Assembly: GCF_029227915.1 (NCBI RefSeq)
Contig: NC_079878.1
Coordinates: forward strand, 15,936,001-16,000,000
Length of the DNA: 64,000 nucleotides
Source of the DNA: Hydractinia symbiolongicarpus
Lineage: Eukaryota > Cnidaria > Hydrozoa > Anthoathecata > Hydractiniidae
Reading direction: 5' to 3'
Shown: piece by piece, positions 1 through 11,977 of the stretch
Layout of the letters: the number at the start of each line of letters is the position of its first letter
Position numbering within the stretch: position 1 is the stretch's first letter
Notes under the pieces: model-generated
What the model was told of the DNA's origin: nothing
What the model saw: the letters and a program-made list of their open reading frames with translations, nothing else
Databases searched by the model: none
Program-made: the position numbers and the translations under genes

Positions 1-425
1 ACAAATTAATTATAAAACGGCCAAATTAACTCTATATTTTTCTCTGCTTTTCCATGCCCAAATTTAAATTTTCTTTTTACATCCAATTAGATCTGGCATA
101 GTTACTATATACTACAGAAATTGTCTGACTTTCCCTTAACTATAAAAAGTTTAAAAAATTTGCCTTGGCTTTATGATTTGCATGTTAGGTAGAAATTCAA
201 CGAAACTTAAATCGTTTAAATTGAAGTTTAAAGAAAGTGTGAACTAAAAATATCAATTTACGTTTTAATTTATTTTTTCCTGATAGATTATGTTTATGTG
301 TTATGTGTTTCAAAAAATGTAAAAAACCTGGCATAATTACATGTAGGCTGACAAAAGTTTAACGGGATGTCAGAAACAAAACAATAAAAATAACTTAACA
401 CACACTTTAAATTCTATAAAATTCG
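1..425. other. AT-rich DNA, nothing recognised
   Basis: No reading frame of note, RNA gene or clear repeat is visible. Poly-A and poly-T runs dominate. Confidence 0.5.
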
Positions 426-852
426 TTCCACTTGTCATATTGTGGTCCCCTTTGTAAAGTTCACAGGTAATGTGAAAAAATTATACTCTAATATATATAT
501 TGACAAAGATTTGTGTTTGACATTCATCATTTTTTTTTTGTATGTGACATTATGAGTGATATAAATTTTGTGGGTGAGATGTAGTTTGCAATGCTTTGGT
601 GAACTTCTTTCCTAATCGTTTTTGCATTGTCAGAGGGTCAGGTCAGGTAATCTTAGTAGATTTAGATTTAAAATGTCACATTATACTGCAGTTTTTTTAA
701 ATGTTTAATTTTTTTGGTCATTTACATAATAATGCAGATTGTAAGATTCACACTGTTGTAATGTTTGTTTTTTGATGGACATATATCTGTTACATGAATT
801 TTTTCACATTACCTGTGAACTTTACAAAGGGACCACAATATGACAAGTGGAA
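426..852. repeat. Inverted repeat, about 50-bp arms
   Basis: A 51-bp arm at 426-476 (starting TTCCACTTGTCATATTGTGG) is repeated in reverse complement at 803-852. The 325 bp between them have no coding potential. This is MITE-like. The right arm is shared with the next inverted-repeat unit. Confidence 0.7.
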
Positions 853-1682
853 CATATAGCAGTAACGACAGGTAGCAGTAACGCTTTTAACCTTCAAAAA
901 TCCACATGATTAGTTACTAAATATTATTTTCAGACTAAATATACTTCTTTTTATCAAAGCACTTTTGCCAAAGTTTTATAGCTATAAAACTATTGTCTTT
1001 AGTTTAAATATTCAGTTTTAAAAATCTTTAAACGCAAAACGTCGATATCAATTATTAAATATATATATTATATATATAATTTAGGCCCGTGGAAAAATCC
1101 ACTTAGAGTTTAATCAGCTAATAATCAGCTAAACCTTTATAACTATCAACACGAATATTTTGGACGATCTATCAACATTTTTGGAAAGTTAGCCGTTAAA
1201 CTTATTTCAGCAAATCGAATTGAGTTGTAGAATTATTACGGAAAAGATTTTGAAGAAAAGGTAAATGTTTCCAAACTTAATCATAACATTTTATCAGGAA
1301 GTTCCATTACATTTTTTGAAACACATAACACATATCGTTACCTAAGAAATAAGCGAAATTATATATGCTTTATAAAACTGATATTTGTACGGTTAATTTT
1401 AACATAGTATATATACTATGTTAAAGAGAAATTTAGGTAGTTATATAGTTTGACATTTGATATTTTGTGTTAGATTTTAAGAAATTTTGTTAAATTATGA
1501 CTTATATACTTTCTTTTTATGCATTTTCAGATTATTTTTTTAAAAAAATTAAACTTAATTAAAATTATTATCTATTAATTAAACTTAGGAAGGTTAAAAG
1601 CGTTACTGCTACCTGTCGTTACTGCTATATGTTCCACTTGTCATATTGTGGTCCCCTTTGTAAAGTTCACAGGTAATGTGAA
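803..1682. mobile_element. MITE-like element, about 93-bp terminal inverted repeats
   Basis: Positions 803-895 (TTCACATTACCTGTG... to ...GCTTTTAACCTTC) recur in reverse complement at 1590-1682. The core is AT-rich, without coding sequence, and holds a Helitron 3-prime-end fragment at 1081-1104. No target duplication could be assigned. The family is not identified. Confidence 0.7.
1081..1104 (-). repeat. Helitron 3-prime hairpin fragment
   Basis: Read on the minus strand this matches the AAGTGGATTTTTCCACGGGCC terminal hairpin of the Helitron units at 1841-6166 and 40916-43108. The CTAG end is missing, so it is only a fragment. Confidence 0.55.
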
Positions 1683-1789
1683 TAAAATAGGTGCCTTGAT
1701 AGGCACTGATTATTAGGGAATAACCATGGTTAAGCACTGCATGGTACTGGGTTTGTTGTGGTTGACTGGCGTGCGCGTGCGCGTATGCG

Positions 1790-1822
1790 CGACTGTGCTA
1801 GAAAGAACATTTCTCTATCTCT
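1790..1822 (+). mobile_element. Orphan Polinton right terminus
   Basis: These 33 bases (core CTAGAAAGAACATTTCTC, ending CTATCTCT) match the outermost 33 bases of the right terminal repeat of Polinton element 2 (58566-58598) at all but about two or three positions. Further inward only weak similarity remains (ATTATTAGG.AAT). It appears to be the last trace of a third Polinton end. A Helitron array starts 18 bp downstream. Confidence 0.55.
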
Positions 1823-1840
1823 GCAATTGCTACTTAATAA

Positions 1841-2415
1841 TCTATATAATAATACGCCAGTTCTGTCTGTCTGTGACTTTTGCAAAGTGGATAAAATTTC
1901 TTTGATAAAGTCTATAAAACATCGTCTATAAATTTGTTCTGTAAATTACTAAACTTTGACGTTAAAGCAATATTGACGTCAAAGGAAAGTATATTAAGAT
2001 TAGTGAAGCCATTGCATTGCACTTTTAAATTTAAGGCTAAATTACTTGGAAACGGGTGGAAATAACTGAAGTCATCTCCTGCGTAGGTAACTAGGGACCA
2101 CCTTTGACCAATTTGGGTAAGTTTCCCAAACCTGGGTCCCTGAATCCGTTTCGGGAATGGGTGGGTTGATGACGTCATCAAAAAACCTTCAAACCCTAAT
2201 ATCTCTGCAACCGTTTGTCACAAATACACGATCCTATACATTTTCCTGATCAGCGTTTCAAGATCTATACGATGAAGGCAACAGGCATACACATTTCTGA
2301 AAAAAAAAGTTTTGTGTTCTGACATGTCTCTGCTGACGTCATCAAAATTTAAATGACGGTTGTTTTTCTCTGTTATCCTGCCTAAGTGGATTTTTCCACG
2401 GGCCTTATTGACTAG
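1841..2415 (+). mobile_element. Non-autonomous Helitron, unit 1 of a tandem array
   Basis: It begins TCTATATAATAATACGCC directly after an A. It ends with the hairpin GTGGA-TTTT-TCCAC, then GGGCCTTATTGACTAG. TC start, CTRR-type end (CTAG), subterminal 3-prime hairpin and no target duplication are Helitron hallmarks. The unit has 575 bp with several TGACGTCATCA-type motifs. There is no real coding sequence; short frames in it are repeat shadows. Confidence 0.8.
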
Positions 2416-2992
2416 TCTATATAGTAATACGGCAGTTTTGTCTGTCTGTCTGTGACTTTTGCAAAGTAGATTATATTCTTCACAATTTTCTTTAACAATT
2501 TCTATAAAACATCGCCCATAAAATTGTTCTGTAATTTACCAAACTTTAACGTTAGAATAGTATTGACGTCAAAGGAAAGTTAATTAAGATTAGTGAAGCC
2601 ATTGCATTGCACTTTTAAATTTAAGGCTAAATAATTTGGAATAACTGACGTCATCTCCTGCGTGGGTAACTAGGGACTACCTAGGACCAACTTGGGTACA
2701 TTTTCCAAACCTGGGTCACCAAATCCGTTTCGGAATGGACGGGTTAATTACGTCATAAAAAAACTTTTAAACCTTATTATCTCTGCATCCGTTTACCACA
2801 AGTACACGACCCTATATATTTTCTTGATCAGCGTTTCAAGATCTATGCGATGAAGGCAACAGGCATACACATTTCTGAAAAAAAATTTTTGTGTTCTGAC
2901 ATGTCTCTGCTGACGTCATCAAAATTTAAATGACGGTTGTTTTTCTCTGTTATCCTGCCTAAGTGGATTTTTCCACGGGCCTTATCGACTAG
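2416..2992 (+). mobile_element. Non-autonomous Helitron, unit 2
   Basis: It follows unit 1 without any spacer (CTAG directly followed by TCTATATAGTAATACGG) and ends ...CTTATCGACTAG. It has 577 bp, close in size and sequence to unit 1. Confidence 0.8.
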
Positions 2993-3239
2993 TCTATATA
3001 ATAATACGCTAGTGTGTCCGTCTGTCTGTGACAGGCAAAGTTGATATTGTCATTTTCCTTTGATGTTGCCGAAATTCTCCTTGAAGTCGCTGAAACAATT
3101 ATGTCCATTTTGCTAGCGGGTTTGCTTTGTTTACATCACGTGATGAAACTTTCGAAAAATGGTGTCCTCTCGCCACCAAAAAACCCACAAAAGAACGATC
3201 TTGAAAAAATTAAAATAAGTGGTTCAAAAAGCAGAATTT

Positions 3240-3530
3240 AAAAGAAAAAAGTCCAAGTGAAGAAGTAGAAAAGTGAAGTTGGAAGTGAAAGTGGAGCTAC
3301 GTCGAGTTAGAAGTAAAGTAAATTTAGAAGTAGAAAATAAAGGCCACCATAAAAAGCACAAAAGAACGATCCCTTTACCTTGAATAAAAGGAAATAAAGT
3401 GGTTTAAAAAGCATAGTTATATATTTAAAAAGAATAGAAACCAAGTAAAGAAGTAGAAAAGTGAAGTGAGAAGTGGAGCTAGATGTAAAGTTAGAAGTAG
3501 GAAACAAAGGCTAGAATTTACAAACTTGAA
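3240..3530. repeat. Diverged tandem duplication, purine-rich
   Basis: A segment with GAAGTAGAAAAGTGAAG and GTTAGAAGTA motifs occurs twice (about 3255-3345 and 3435-3525). Both copies are strongly purine-biased and non-coding. Confidence 0.55.
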
Positions 3531-4337
3531 ATTACAAATAAAAAAAAGAATAAAAAAAAAAAAAGAAAAAGATCTTAAAATTACAAATAGTAAGAACTAT
3601 GATAATTTTAGGCGTTTAGTTTTTTATGTCGGTGGAGCAAGCAGACTCGCATTTCCCAGGAAAAGCCACAGTTTTAAATTTTACCGCGTATTTAGCCATA
3701 TTTGTTTACGTTTTGTTGCATAATTCATGTGCCCTGCTGGCGCGTAACTAATGTATTGTCCTAAAATTCAAAATGCTACATAAAGCTGTTGGCTGCCAAA
3801 AAACGGAAAACTTTGGTTTGTTGACCTGTAGTATTATTAATTATACATCAGTATTGCTTCTCTTTATATGTGTTTTACTGAGCATAAATAGCTAGCTTTA
3901 GTTTTAGGTAAGTGTTCCCAGTTTAATTATATTTAACTGGGTGTCTTAGCTACTTATTAGCTAGCTAATGTTAGCCTCCAAGTCCAGCTCCCCATCCCAA
4001 CAGCTGTTTCGGAGCGGACAAAAATGCTACGAAAAAATAATTCGATTTACCCTCTCAGTTAAAATAGGATATCTCAAGAACAAAATAAGATTTTTATATT
4101 CTGTAAAAAGAATAATAATCTTAGATAAATTGTCCATATTATTAAAAGAAATTTTTTTTTGGACACCTGTCCGAAATTGGTAAATTTAGGCCAAAATGTC
4201 TAAAAATGACTTAAAAATTATCATTTAGTTAAATGTCTTCCACAAAATTTCTGGAATAAAGTTAAAAAAACATGTTTTTTATGGTCCACAGGTTAGGTTA
4301 AATATCTGGAATGAAAATTACTTAATTTTATTACTGT

Positions 4338-4700
4338 CCGAAATTGTCCAAAAAGGGTTATATTTGGGCCAAATGTGAGAACTATGTGAAAAACGGCCTT
4401 AAGAGCCTTAATATATGCTTAAAGTTTATTTATTAACTGAATAAAAAACATTGCTTTGGATTCTAAGACCATTAAGGATGATGTAGATGAAATATTAGTC
4501 TGTCCGAAATTGTCCAAAGGGTTATTTTTGGGCCAAATGTGTGAAATATGTGAAAAACAGCCTATGGAGCCTTAATGTATGCTTAAAGTTTGTTTATTAA
4601 CTAAATAAAAAACATTACTTTGGATTCTGTGGCCATTAAAGATGATGTAGATGAAATATTAAACTGTCCGAAATTGTCCAAAGGGTCACTTTTGGTCCTA
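4338..4700. repeat. Tandem repeat of about 160 bp, just over two copies
   Basis: Units begin CTGTCCGAAATTGTCCAAA, contain GGGCCAAATGTG, and end GATGATGTAGATGAAATATTA. Two complete copies and the start of a third can be followed. No coding sequence is seen. Confidence 0.75.
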
Positions 4701-6125
4701 AGGTTTTTCGGGCCAAATATGTGACATCTATATATTAAATAAAACATCATTCAGAGTCGACGGTTTCAACATTTTAGTTTATCATGCTAGAAGAAAATAC
4801 CTCAAGTTGTGCATAAATATTTTATTTATTATATATATACAAAGCAATCATTTTGTGTTTCTTTATAAACTGCATAAAATATGGGTGATGACTGTATGGA
4901 CTGAAATGACTGAATTTTCTAAATTTTGATGTGCTTCATAACCTTTTTGAGAAAGATTGATGGGTAATGGCAATATACAACATGCTTAATGCAATTATTT
5001 TTGTTGATTTAGATGTGTTTCTCAATAACCAATCTATTTTACACTTAAATTTAAATTTAAGTTTAATTAGTTATTCATTTTTTGTATATATATAGCTACA
5101 TTTTTTTTTTATTTAATTTTGTTTAATTTTTGTTTATCTTATTTCATTTATTGATTTTTTGTTTGTTTTTCTTGTGTTTTTTTTTGTTTGTTTTGTCTAA
5201 TTTATTTCTACTACGTATATATATATATGTCTATCTTATTTTTTTTTTGTTGACAGGGGGGCTAGTTCTTGATTAGATTTATCTATTTGACTAGCTCTCC
5301 TGTTAGGTTAGATTATTGCATTATTTATACTCTAGACAATTTTTTTTTTTTAAAAAGTTTATTTTTTGTAATCTAACTTAACAAATAAATGTATTTACTT
5401 ACTTACTTTTACATTTTGTGTAAACTTTTGTTTACGAACCGTATACATTGTTTCCAAAATAATGATCTTTTTTAATTCAAGTTTATTCTTTGCTTATTGA
5501 TTTTTTGACATTTAGGTTCAGAATTGTTGGTAAAGGGTAGTACGGATCATCATACTAAAAAAGAAAAATTTTTGTGTTCTTAACTGGTTGATTTTTACAT
5601 TTTGTGTACATTTTTGTGGGAGAGAATGGTATGCAACTGAAATGACTGATTTTTCTAGATTTACATTTAATGTTTTCTAAACATGGCTTTTTCATATTTT
5701 TGTATAAGTGTTTAAGGGAAAGGCAATATTTAAAATGTGTAAAGAACTTATTTTTGTTGATTTGTGCTAACTCTTGCAGGCCAACTTTTTGACATTTCAG
5801 AATAAAATACTGAGGGTTTTCAACGTAATCACTTATAAGGTGCACATATTTGAGATGCGTTATTTCTGACATTGTTATTATCTGTGTTGTTACTATTGGT
5901 GTTCTTAGTGTCAGGTTTGTGAGTATTGATGTTGTGAGTGTCAATGTTGTGAGTGTCAATGTTGTAACTTTTTATCAACTAGATTTTGCAACTTGCAAGC
6001 TGTTCTTTTTTTATTTTGTGTAAGATTTGACATTTGACGTTTTGTGTAAGTTTTTTAGAACATTTTTTTTGTATATGCACTGCTTACGTCAGCAAAACAT
6101 CTAAAGCAACTTATTTTTTAATGGC
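4701..6125. other. AT-rich interior, nothing recognised
   Basis: Long T runs and low-complexity TTTATTT stretches. A minus-strand frame at 5555-5959 is rich in Thr/Leu/Ile from a GTGAGTGTCAATGTT repeat and is not considered a gene. Confidence 0.45.
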
Positions 6126-6166
6126 CTTTTGCCTAAGTGGATTTTTCCACGGGCCTTATAGACTAG

Positions 6167-7312
<1,146 letters not shown>

Positions 7313-7330
7313 AGGTGTGTATTTTGCGGG

Positions 7331-7615
7331 ATGGCAATGGATATTAAAATAGGCTTATTAGCAGTCAGTATATTATGTCAAATTCTTACTGGCGTCCACA
7401 TAACATTTTCTATAAATTTTATGGGCCTTTTTAAGTCTGACGTAGATTGTTCAATTGTGCGAGCGTGTACAAAACGCGACAAACGTCCACCTGGTCTACG
7501 CGTATGCAAAAGTAGCGAATCGCAACCTGCTTGCTGCAAAGCATTGGGAAATTGTTTTACGAAAAAAGCGCCTTTCTTAAAGGAGTGGTCCCACGAAAAA
7601 TCCCCCAAAAAATAA
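7331..7615 (+). CDS. Putative small secreted cysteine-containing protein
   Basis: An open frame of 94 residues. The first about 27 residues are a typical signal peptide (short polar start, then IGLLAVSILCQILTG). The mature part is basic with six Cys (C-x5-C, then C, CC and C). A plausible splice acceptor lies about 17 bp upstream, so this could be the last exon or the whole coding exon of a host gene. No family is recognised and no function is claimed. A second Met three codons in is an equally good start. No matching polyadenylation signal is obvious. Confidence 0.4.
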   Translation: MAMDIKIGLLAVSILCQILTGVHITFSINFMGLFKSDVDCSIVRACTKRDKRPPGLRVCKSSESQPACCKALGNCFTKKAPFLKEWSHEKSPKK

Positions 7616-8221
7616 TTTCATCTTATTTTATCGGAAATGTTTTATTTATTATTATAAAAAACTTTTTTTTAAAAAAAAGTTCTTTTTTTTCTCTTATTCG
7701 GCCCTTTTTTACAATCCTGTTTAAATAGCCGTGACGTCATAGTTGGCGAATAATTTTTTGTGTGTTAAGACAATTCAGCAAATAGAATGATATTCTAGAG
7801 AATCCAAGATCGTAATTTCATAATTAGAAATATTTATTTTATTTTATTTTCTATAATTATAATTACATATTATATATTATATGTTTATTCTTCCGAGTAA
7901 GGGATATAGACACCACCCTCTTCAGGGAAAACTTGTCTTATTTTCCACACAACATGCGACGGTATAACTCAGCGATTGCCTTTTCCAAGTCGTTAGAAAA
8001 CGAACCAAATGAATTGCTTGTAAGCAACAAACCGAAAAGATTTGTTTGTAGGCTTGTCTTGCAGAAATTTCCCTCTTGTCTCGTGTAAGCATATTAAAAC
8101 GAGACAAAGTTGCTTGAAATCCTCATTCTCAGTTATACATTTTATTCCTAAAAATATAACGGATATTTTTACGATACATATCATTATTATTTCATATTTT
8201 AACAATACTTTTTATGTAGCT
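7616..8221. other. Non-coding host DNA
   Basis: AT-rich. Frames of 60-75 codons on both strands are mutual shadows with no recognisable domain. Confidence 0.45.
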
Positions 8222-8223
8222 TA

Positions 8224-9080
8224 CCGTAAATCTGCAAATAAACGCCCCCATCTTTTAAACGCCTCGCTCTAATAAACGCTCCCCTTAACATCCGAAATAT
8301 TTTATAAACGCCCCCCTCTTTTAAACGCCCCCCCCGTTTTTTTGATGTAGCTGCTCGTCCAACACACATGAAATCCGTTTGGATTTGGTGAAACAATCAT
8401 ATTTACCAATTTCGCGCTTACGTTGACTCATCACTGTCACATTTATGAAGTTGTTTGGGTCAGCGTTCAACAAATGATGAAGGAGGAACTTACGCTACAG
8501 TGGTGCAAACAAGTTGTTGGATCTTTCTCCTTCGGTAAAAGGCAAAGTACATTCAGGCCCCAGATGTGTACTGGAATAAACCGTTTAAAGGGTTTATTTC
8601 TGTTATGTACGATGAATGGTTGGCTAATGGTGTCCACCAACATACGGTAGGAGGAAACATAAAACAAGCTCCCCGACGCACAGTTGTAGAATGGATTTTA
8701 CGTGCTTGGGAAATGATAAAAAAAGATCTCATCATTGATTCATTTAAAAGTTGTGCCCTAAATCTAAAAAACGACGGGAGTGAAGACAACAAGGTTCATT
8801 GCTTCAAAAGTACCCAACCTTGTTCTGCCGGTGCATCAGTTTTAGAAGACCAAACTAAGGTGGTAAATAATACCGATGCTAATGAAATTAACCCATTCGA
8901 ACCTACTGATTCTGACATCGAGGATGCGAATGATCCTGGTAATCTTCTAGATGAAAATGAAGAAGAAGATGATTTTTTAACTGTTGTGAAAAGAAATATA
9001 ACTGAAATTAAATAAACGCCTCCCTCTTTTAAACGCCTCCTTCTAATAAACGCCCCGGGCGTTTATTTGAAGATTTACGG
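8224..9080. mobile_element. pogo/Tigger-like DNA transposon, internally deleted
   Basis: Terminal inverted repeats of about 24 bp (CCGTAAATCTGCAAATAAAC left; matching right end with one mismatch) are flanked by TA at 8222-8223 and 9081-9082, the target duplication of Tc1/mariner-pogo elements. Both ends carry the same subterminal array of TAAACGCC and CTTTTAAACGCC motifs. The 857-bp element keeps only the 3-prime part of the transposase gene. Confidence 0.85.
8423..9015 (+). pseudogene. pogo-family DDE transposase, C-terminal remnant
   Basis: The frame from 8566 (KPFKGFISVMYDEWLANG, then GGNIKQAP, then the acidic tail DENEEEDD) has the look of the C-terminal end of pogo/Tigger DDE_1 transposases. 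An upstream piece at 8423-8560 with VVGSFSFGKR comes from earlier in the same domain. The two are in different frames with the part between missing, so the gene has an internal deletion. The catalytic Asp region and the N-terminal DNA-binding domain are absent. The stop lies inside the right subterminal repeats. Confidence 0.75.
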
Positions 9081-9479
9081 TAATCATATTTAAAAAAAAA
9101 AGGTTTAAGCACATATACCTTGGAATTGTTTGTCTGTTAATGCATCCACTTCCGTGCAACAAAGACAATCAATCTCCCTAGTTTCAGTCTTGCAGTTATC
9201 GCACTTGCACCATCCGTTACAATCAGTTACAATGTTTTTATTATCATCTTCTTTAGTGGTCTCGAATTAAAAAAAGTTGCAGCCCTGGGCCTGTAAAAAG
9301 CTCATCAAAGGTTTCCATCTCATTATCAATTTTCATGCAATGTGATGCCGAAAAAAGGTATTCTGATTGGTTTACAAAAAACTGACGACTTTGACCCATA
9401 TTTACGGCATTCAAAATGTGACACAGTATGTATTTTTCCGAAATCATTGAATTTTTTTGTAACCGATGCCGCGTAATTT
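9081..9479. other. Non-coding DNA
   Basis: Nothing recognised on either strand. A Cys-rich minus-strand frame near 9150-9240 is too short to assign. Confidence 0.4.
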
Positions 9480-9600
9480 GAGTTTCGGACCAAACGAAAG
9501 CAATTAGGAGGGTTTTTTCGGACCAAACGAAAGCAATCAATGACTTTTCGGACCAAATGAAAGCAATCAAGAGCTTTTCGGACCAAACGAATACATGCAA
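9480..9600. repeat. Minisatellite, about 35-bp unit, four copies
   Basis: Copies of TTTCGGACCAAACGAAAGCA are followed by ATTAGGAGGG-, ATCAATGAC- and ATCAAGAGC-type linkers. Minus-strand frames through it (IAFVWSEK repeats) are products of the repeat, not a gene. Confidence 0.85.
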
Positions 9601-10029
9601 GACTAATAAGTAACCAGGTATGGTGACTCACCATGTGTGCTGCAATGAGATGCAATATTTTTTTAAATGTGCAAGAAGGATACGTAAAGTTATTGGAACA
9701 TATGTAACTACAATCCCGGTCAAAATATATTGGCAGTAAGCTACAAAAAGTGCAGTATAATCCTTTCCTACCCCCTCTCCCCCATTATCAATGTTTGGAA
9801 CGTGTTAGCACAGCTTTTGAACATTGATACTGGGGGAAAGGGGGCTTTGTACTTATCTTGCTCTTGCTACACGTGTAAAAAGGGTTTACTGCCATTATTG
9901 TATCCGAGGTAGGCTGCCGTACGAAAGGCAGAAAGGAGAGACTAACATGGCGACAAGAGCTGTGTAAATTGTAGCTAGACTTATGTTATTTATAGCGAAG
10001 AAAGCTTTGTTGTGTTAACGTATAGCCGT
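9601..10029. other. Leader region of the Gypsy fragment
   Basis: No coding sequence. An LTR boundary could not be fixed because no second LTR copy remains. Confidence 0.35.
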
Positions 10030-10106
10030 TCTTTTCATTGGCGACGAGGATAAAACGAAACAAACACAAAACAACAACAACACAGGGAGACTGCGAGTCA
10101 ACAAGA

Positions 10107-10727
10107 ATGGCGGAGCAGAGTTTGAAGAAGTTTGATCCTGATATTCACAGGGACAATTGTTATGATGCATTTTCAGATTATTGTAATGCATTCCAGTACG
10201 AATACGAAGCGATTGCAAAAGATCCACCAGCAGGAAGCGAGCCAAAGCAAGCAGAATGGATCCAACTCAACAAGAGGAAGGTATTTTTAGGAAGGTTTGC
10301 ATCCCGGAACCTTCAAAAAGACTTTGAGGAGGTCGTTCCCACTGCAGAGAGGCGTACAATCACTTTTGATGAGACAGTTACAAGACTGAAGGAACGTTAC
10401 CAACCACTGAAAAACACAACATTGGCAAATTTTGAGTTCCACAAAATGAAACAAACAGCAGGTGAATCGTTTGACCTTTTCCTTAACCGTGTCAAAAATG
10501 AGGCGAACATGTGTTCATTTCAATGTGATAGCGACACATGTAATGTGAAAGATACCATGGTTAGAGACCAAATTGTAATTGGAACGACAAATGATGACAT
10601 CAGAAAAAATGCTCTCAACAACCAATGGAATTTAGAGGAGCTCATTAAAAATGGGAGGAAGCTGGAAGCAGCCACAGTAGGAGCTCAAAAGATAACAGAA
10701 CAACTAATAGCCAATGTAACCGTGTAA
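10107..10727 (+). pseudogene. gag: Gypsy Gag, capsid part
   Basis: About 206 codons from the Met in MAEQSLKKFDPD. It has the Gag capsid features WIQLNKRKVFLGRF, F..VVP.AE, and FEFHKMKQTAGESFDLFLNRVK, the retrotransposon-gag helix motif. It ends early at a frameshift near 10710, after which a zinc-knuckle frame continues. The start was chosen because upstream codons are rich in Thr/Lys and lie in the leader. Confidence 0.75.
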
Positions 10728-11356
10728 ACACACCTGGAAAATACTCTAAGAGAAACCGTGCAAGAGAGGACCTCTTCAAGAAAGAAGGAAAGAGGAATGG
10801 ATCTCCACCAAAAATGCCCAAATGTAATGACTGTTCATCGAAACGTAAAGGAGGGAAGAAGTGCCCGCCATTCAACGAGAAATGCTTTAAATGTGGACAG
10901 TATGGACATTTCAAGGGTTCAAGAACATGCACGAAAGGAAACAGAAAGCATAAGCAGACTAGGCGGGTAAACGACTCATCAGCAGAGAGCAATTCCGAAG
11001 AGAGTACAACAGAGACCGAACCGTCTGAAGAATCTGAGGATGAGCAACAGCATGTCAAAAGGCTAGTGTATGCAGCCCGGAGAGTAGCAAAAACCCGAAG
11101 GGCCGTACATAAAACAAGAAAAACCCCACCACCCAAGAGATACGAAGTCACTGTTGGCATAAAGGAAAGAGTGGTTAAGGCCTATGCAGATACAGGCGCA
11201 GACATTTCTATCATGTCAAAAAGGATGGCAAACCAACTACAATTATCCATTGCAAAGACTTCCATCAAGATAAAACCATATGACTCAAAGAACCTTAAAT
11301 GCCTAGGACACTACACTGGACCAGTTATGTACGGTGAAGTTGTGGCAAAGGTGTGA
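10710..11356 (+). pseudogene. Gypsy nucleocapsid zinc knuckle and retropepsin
   Basis: The frame contains a CCHC knuckle (CFKCGQYGHF...C), a basic and Ser/Glu-rich linker, and the aspartic-protease active site AYADTGADISIM near 11190-11220. It is out of frame with Gag upstream and RT downstream. Either programmed shifts or decay could explain this; the later truncation favours decay. Confidence 0.8.
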
Positions 11357-11515
11357 TTTTACATCGTCTAAAAGGACCTGGAAACTCTCCTCAGTGGTGC
11401 AGTATGCGAGGAGCTTAGAATCATCAAGTTCCAGGGGCCGACAAATTCTAACATCCGCAGTGTTAACGTAGACAACACAAACATCAGAGATCTGACCGCG
11501 AAGTACCCAGACCTT

Positions 11516-11977
11516 TTCAAAGGGGTTGGTACACTAAAAAACCACACCGTTAAATTACACATTGATGACTCACTTACACTAACAGCGGAACCAGCCAAAC
11601 CGACACCATTTCACTTAAAGGGCAGATTCCAAGAGGAAATAAAAAAGATGGAAGAGAACAACATCATTAAAGAGCACCATGGCCAAGCACCATGGGTATC
11701 AAATCCTGTACTGGCACCTAAAGAAAATGGAGAAATCCGAGTTACCGTGGACATGAGAAAACCAAATCGAGCAATAAAGGACACTCACATACCGATTCCA
11801 CGTGTGGAAGATAGCAGATCCCACCTAAACAATTGTAAAATCTTCTCCAAACTAGATTTTAAGTCTGCATTCCATCAAATGGAATTGGACCCAGAGTCAC
11901 GCCATATCACTGTCTTCCATGCTGGAGACCGTCTCATGAGGTACCGAAAATTAGTCATGGGCACTAAACCTGAGTAG
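11516..11977 (+). pseudogene. Gypsy reverse transcriptase, N-terminal part
   Basis: The frame carries RT fingers/palm signatures: IIKEHHGQAPWVSN, then VTVDMRKPNRAIK, then FSKLDFKSAFHQMELD with the first catalytic Asp. It ends at MGTKPE before the YxDD box. The 3-prime break coincides with the left side of Polinton element 1. Confidence 0.85.

Larger units (their letters stand above)
2993..6166 (+). mobile_element. Enlarged Helitron, unit 3, with foreign interior
   Basis: The left end TCTATATAATAATACGCT and first roughly 130 bp match the family. The right end (6130-6166) has the same hairpin and CTAG. The roughly 2.9 kb between is unlike other units. It holds a purine-rich duplicated stretch (3240-3530) and a tandem repeat of about 160 bp (4338-4700). 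No helicase or Rep sequence is recognisable. Either the Helitron carries extra DNA, or two ends of different units flank unrelated DNA. Confidence 0.5.
10030..11977 (+). mobile_element. Ty3/Gypsy LTR retrotransposon, 5-prime half only
   Basis: Gag, zinc knuckle, protease and the first part of reverse transcriptase occur in canonical order. TTGGCGACGAGG at about 10039 resembles a primer-binding site next to a 5-prime LTR end. The element stops within RT at about 11977, just before the Polinton-related sequence. RNase H, integrase and 3-prime LTR are absent and do not reappear after Polinton element 1. Confidence 0.8.

Noticed and set aside
1912-2181. Open frames inside Helitron units (also 6347-6541, 41839-42078, 42486-42821)
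   Set aside because: The same frames recur because the repeat recurs. They have no start context or domain and vary freely between copies.
3041-3241. 66-codon frame at the start of Helitron unit 3
   Set aside because: It lies in conserved Helitron 5-prime sequence that is non-coding in the other units.
9480-9600. CRISPR-like array (also 61521-61792)
   Set aside because: Repeats are directly tandem without unique spacers, and the DNA is eukaryotic.
10645-11160. 171-codon minus-strand frame opposite Gypsy protease
   Set aside because: Shadow of the purine-rich nucleocapsid-protease coding strand.
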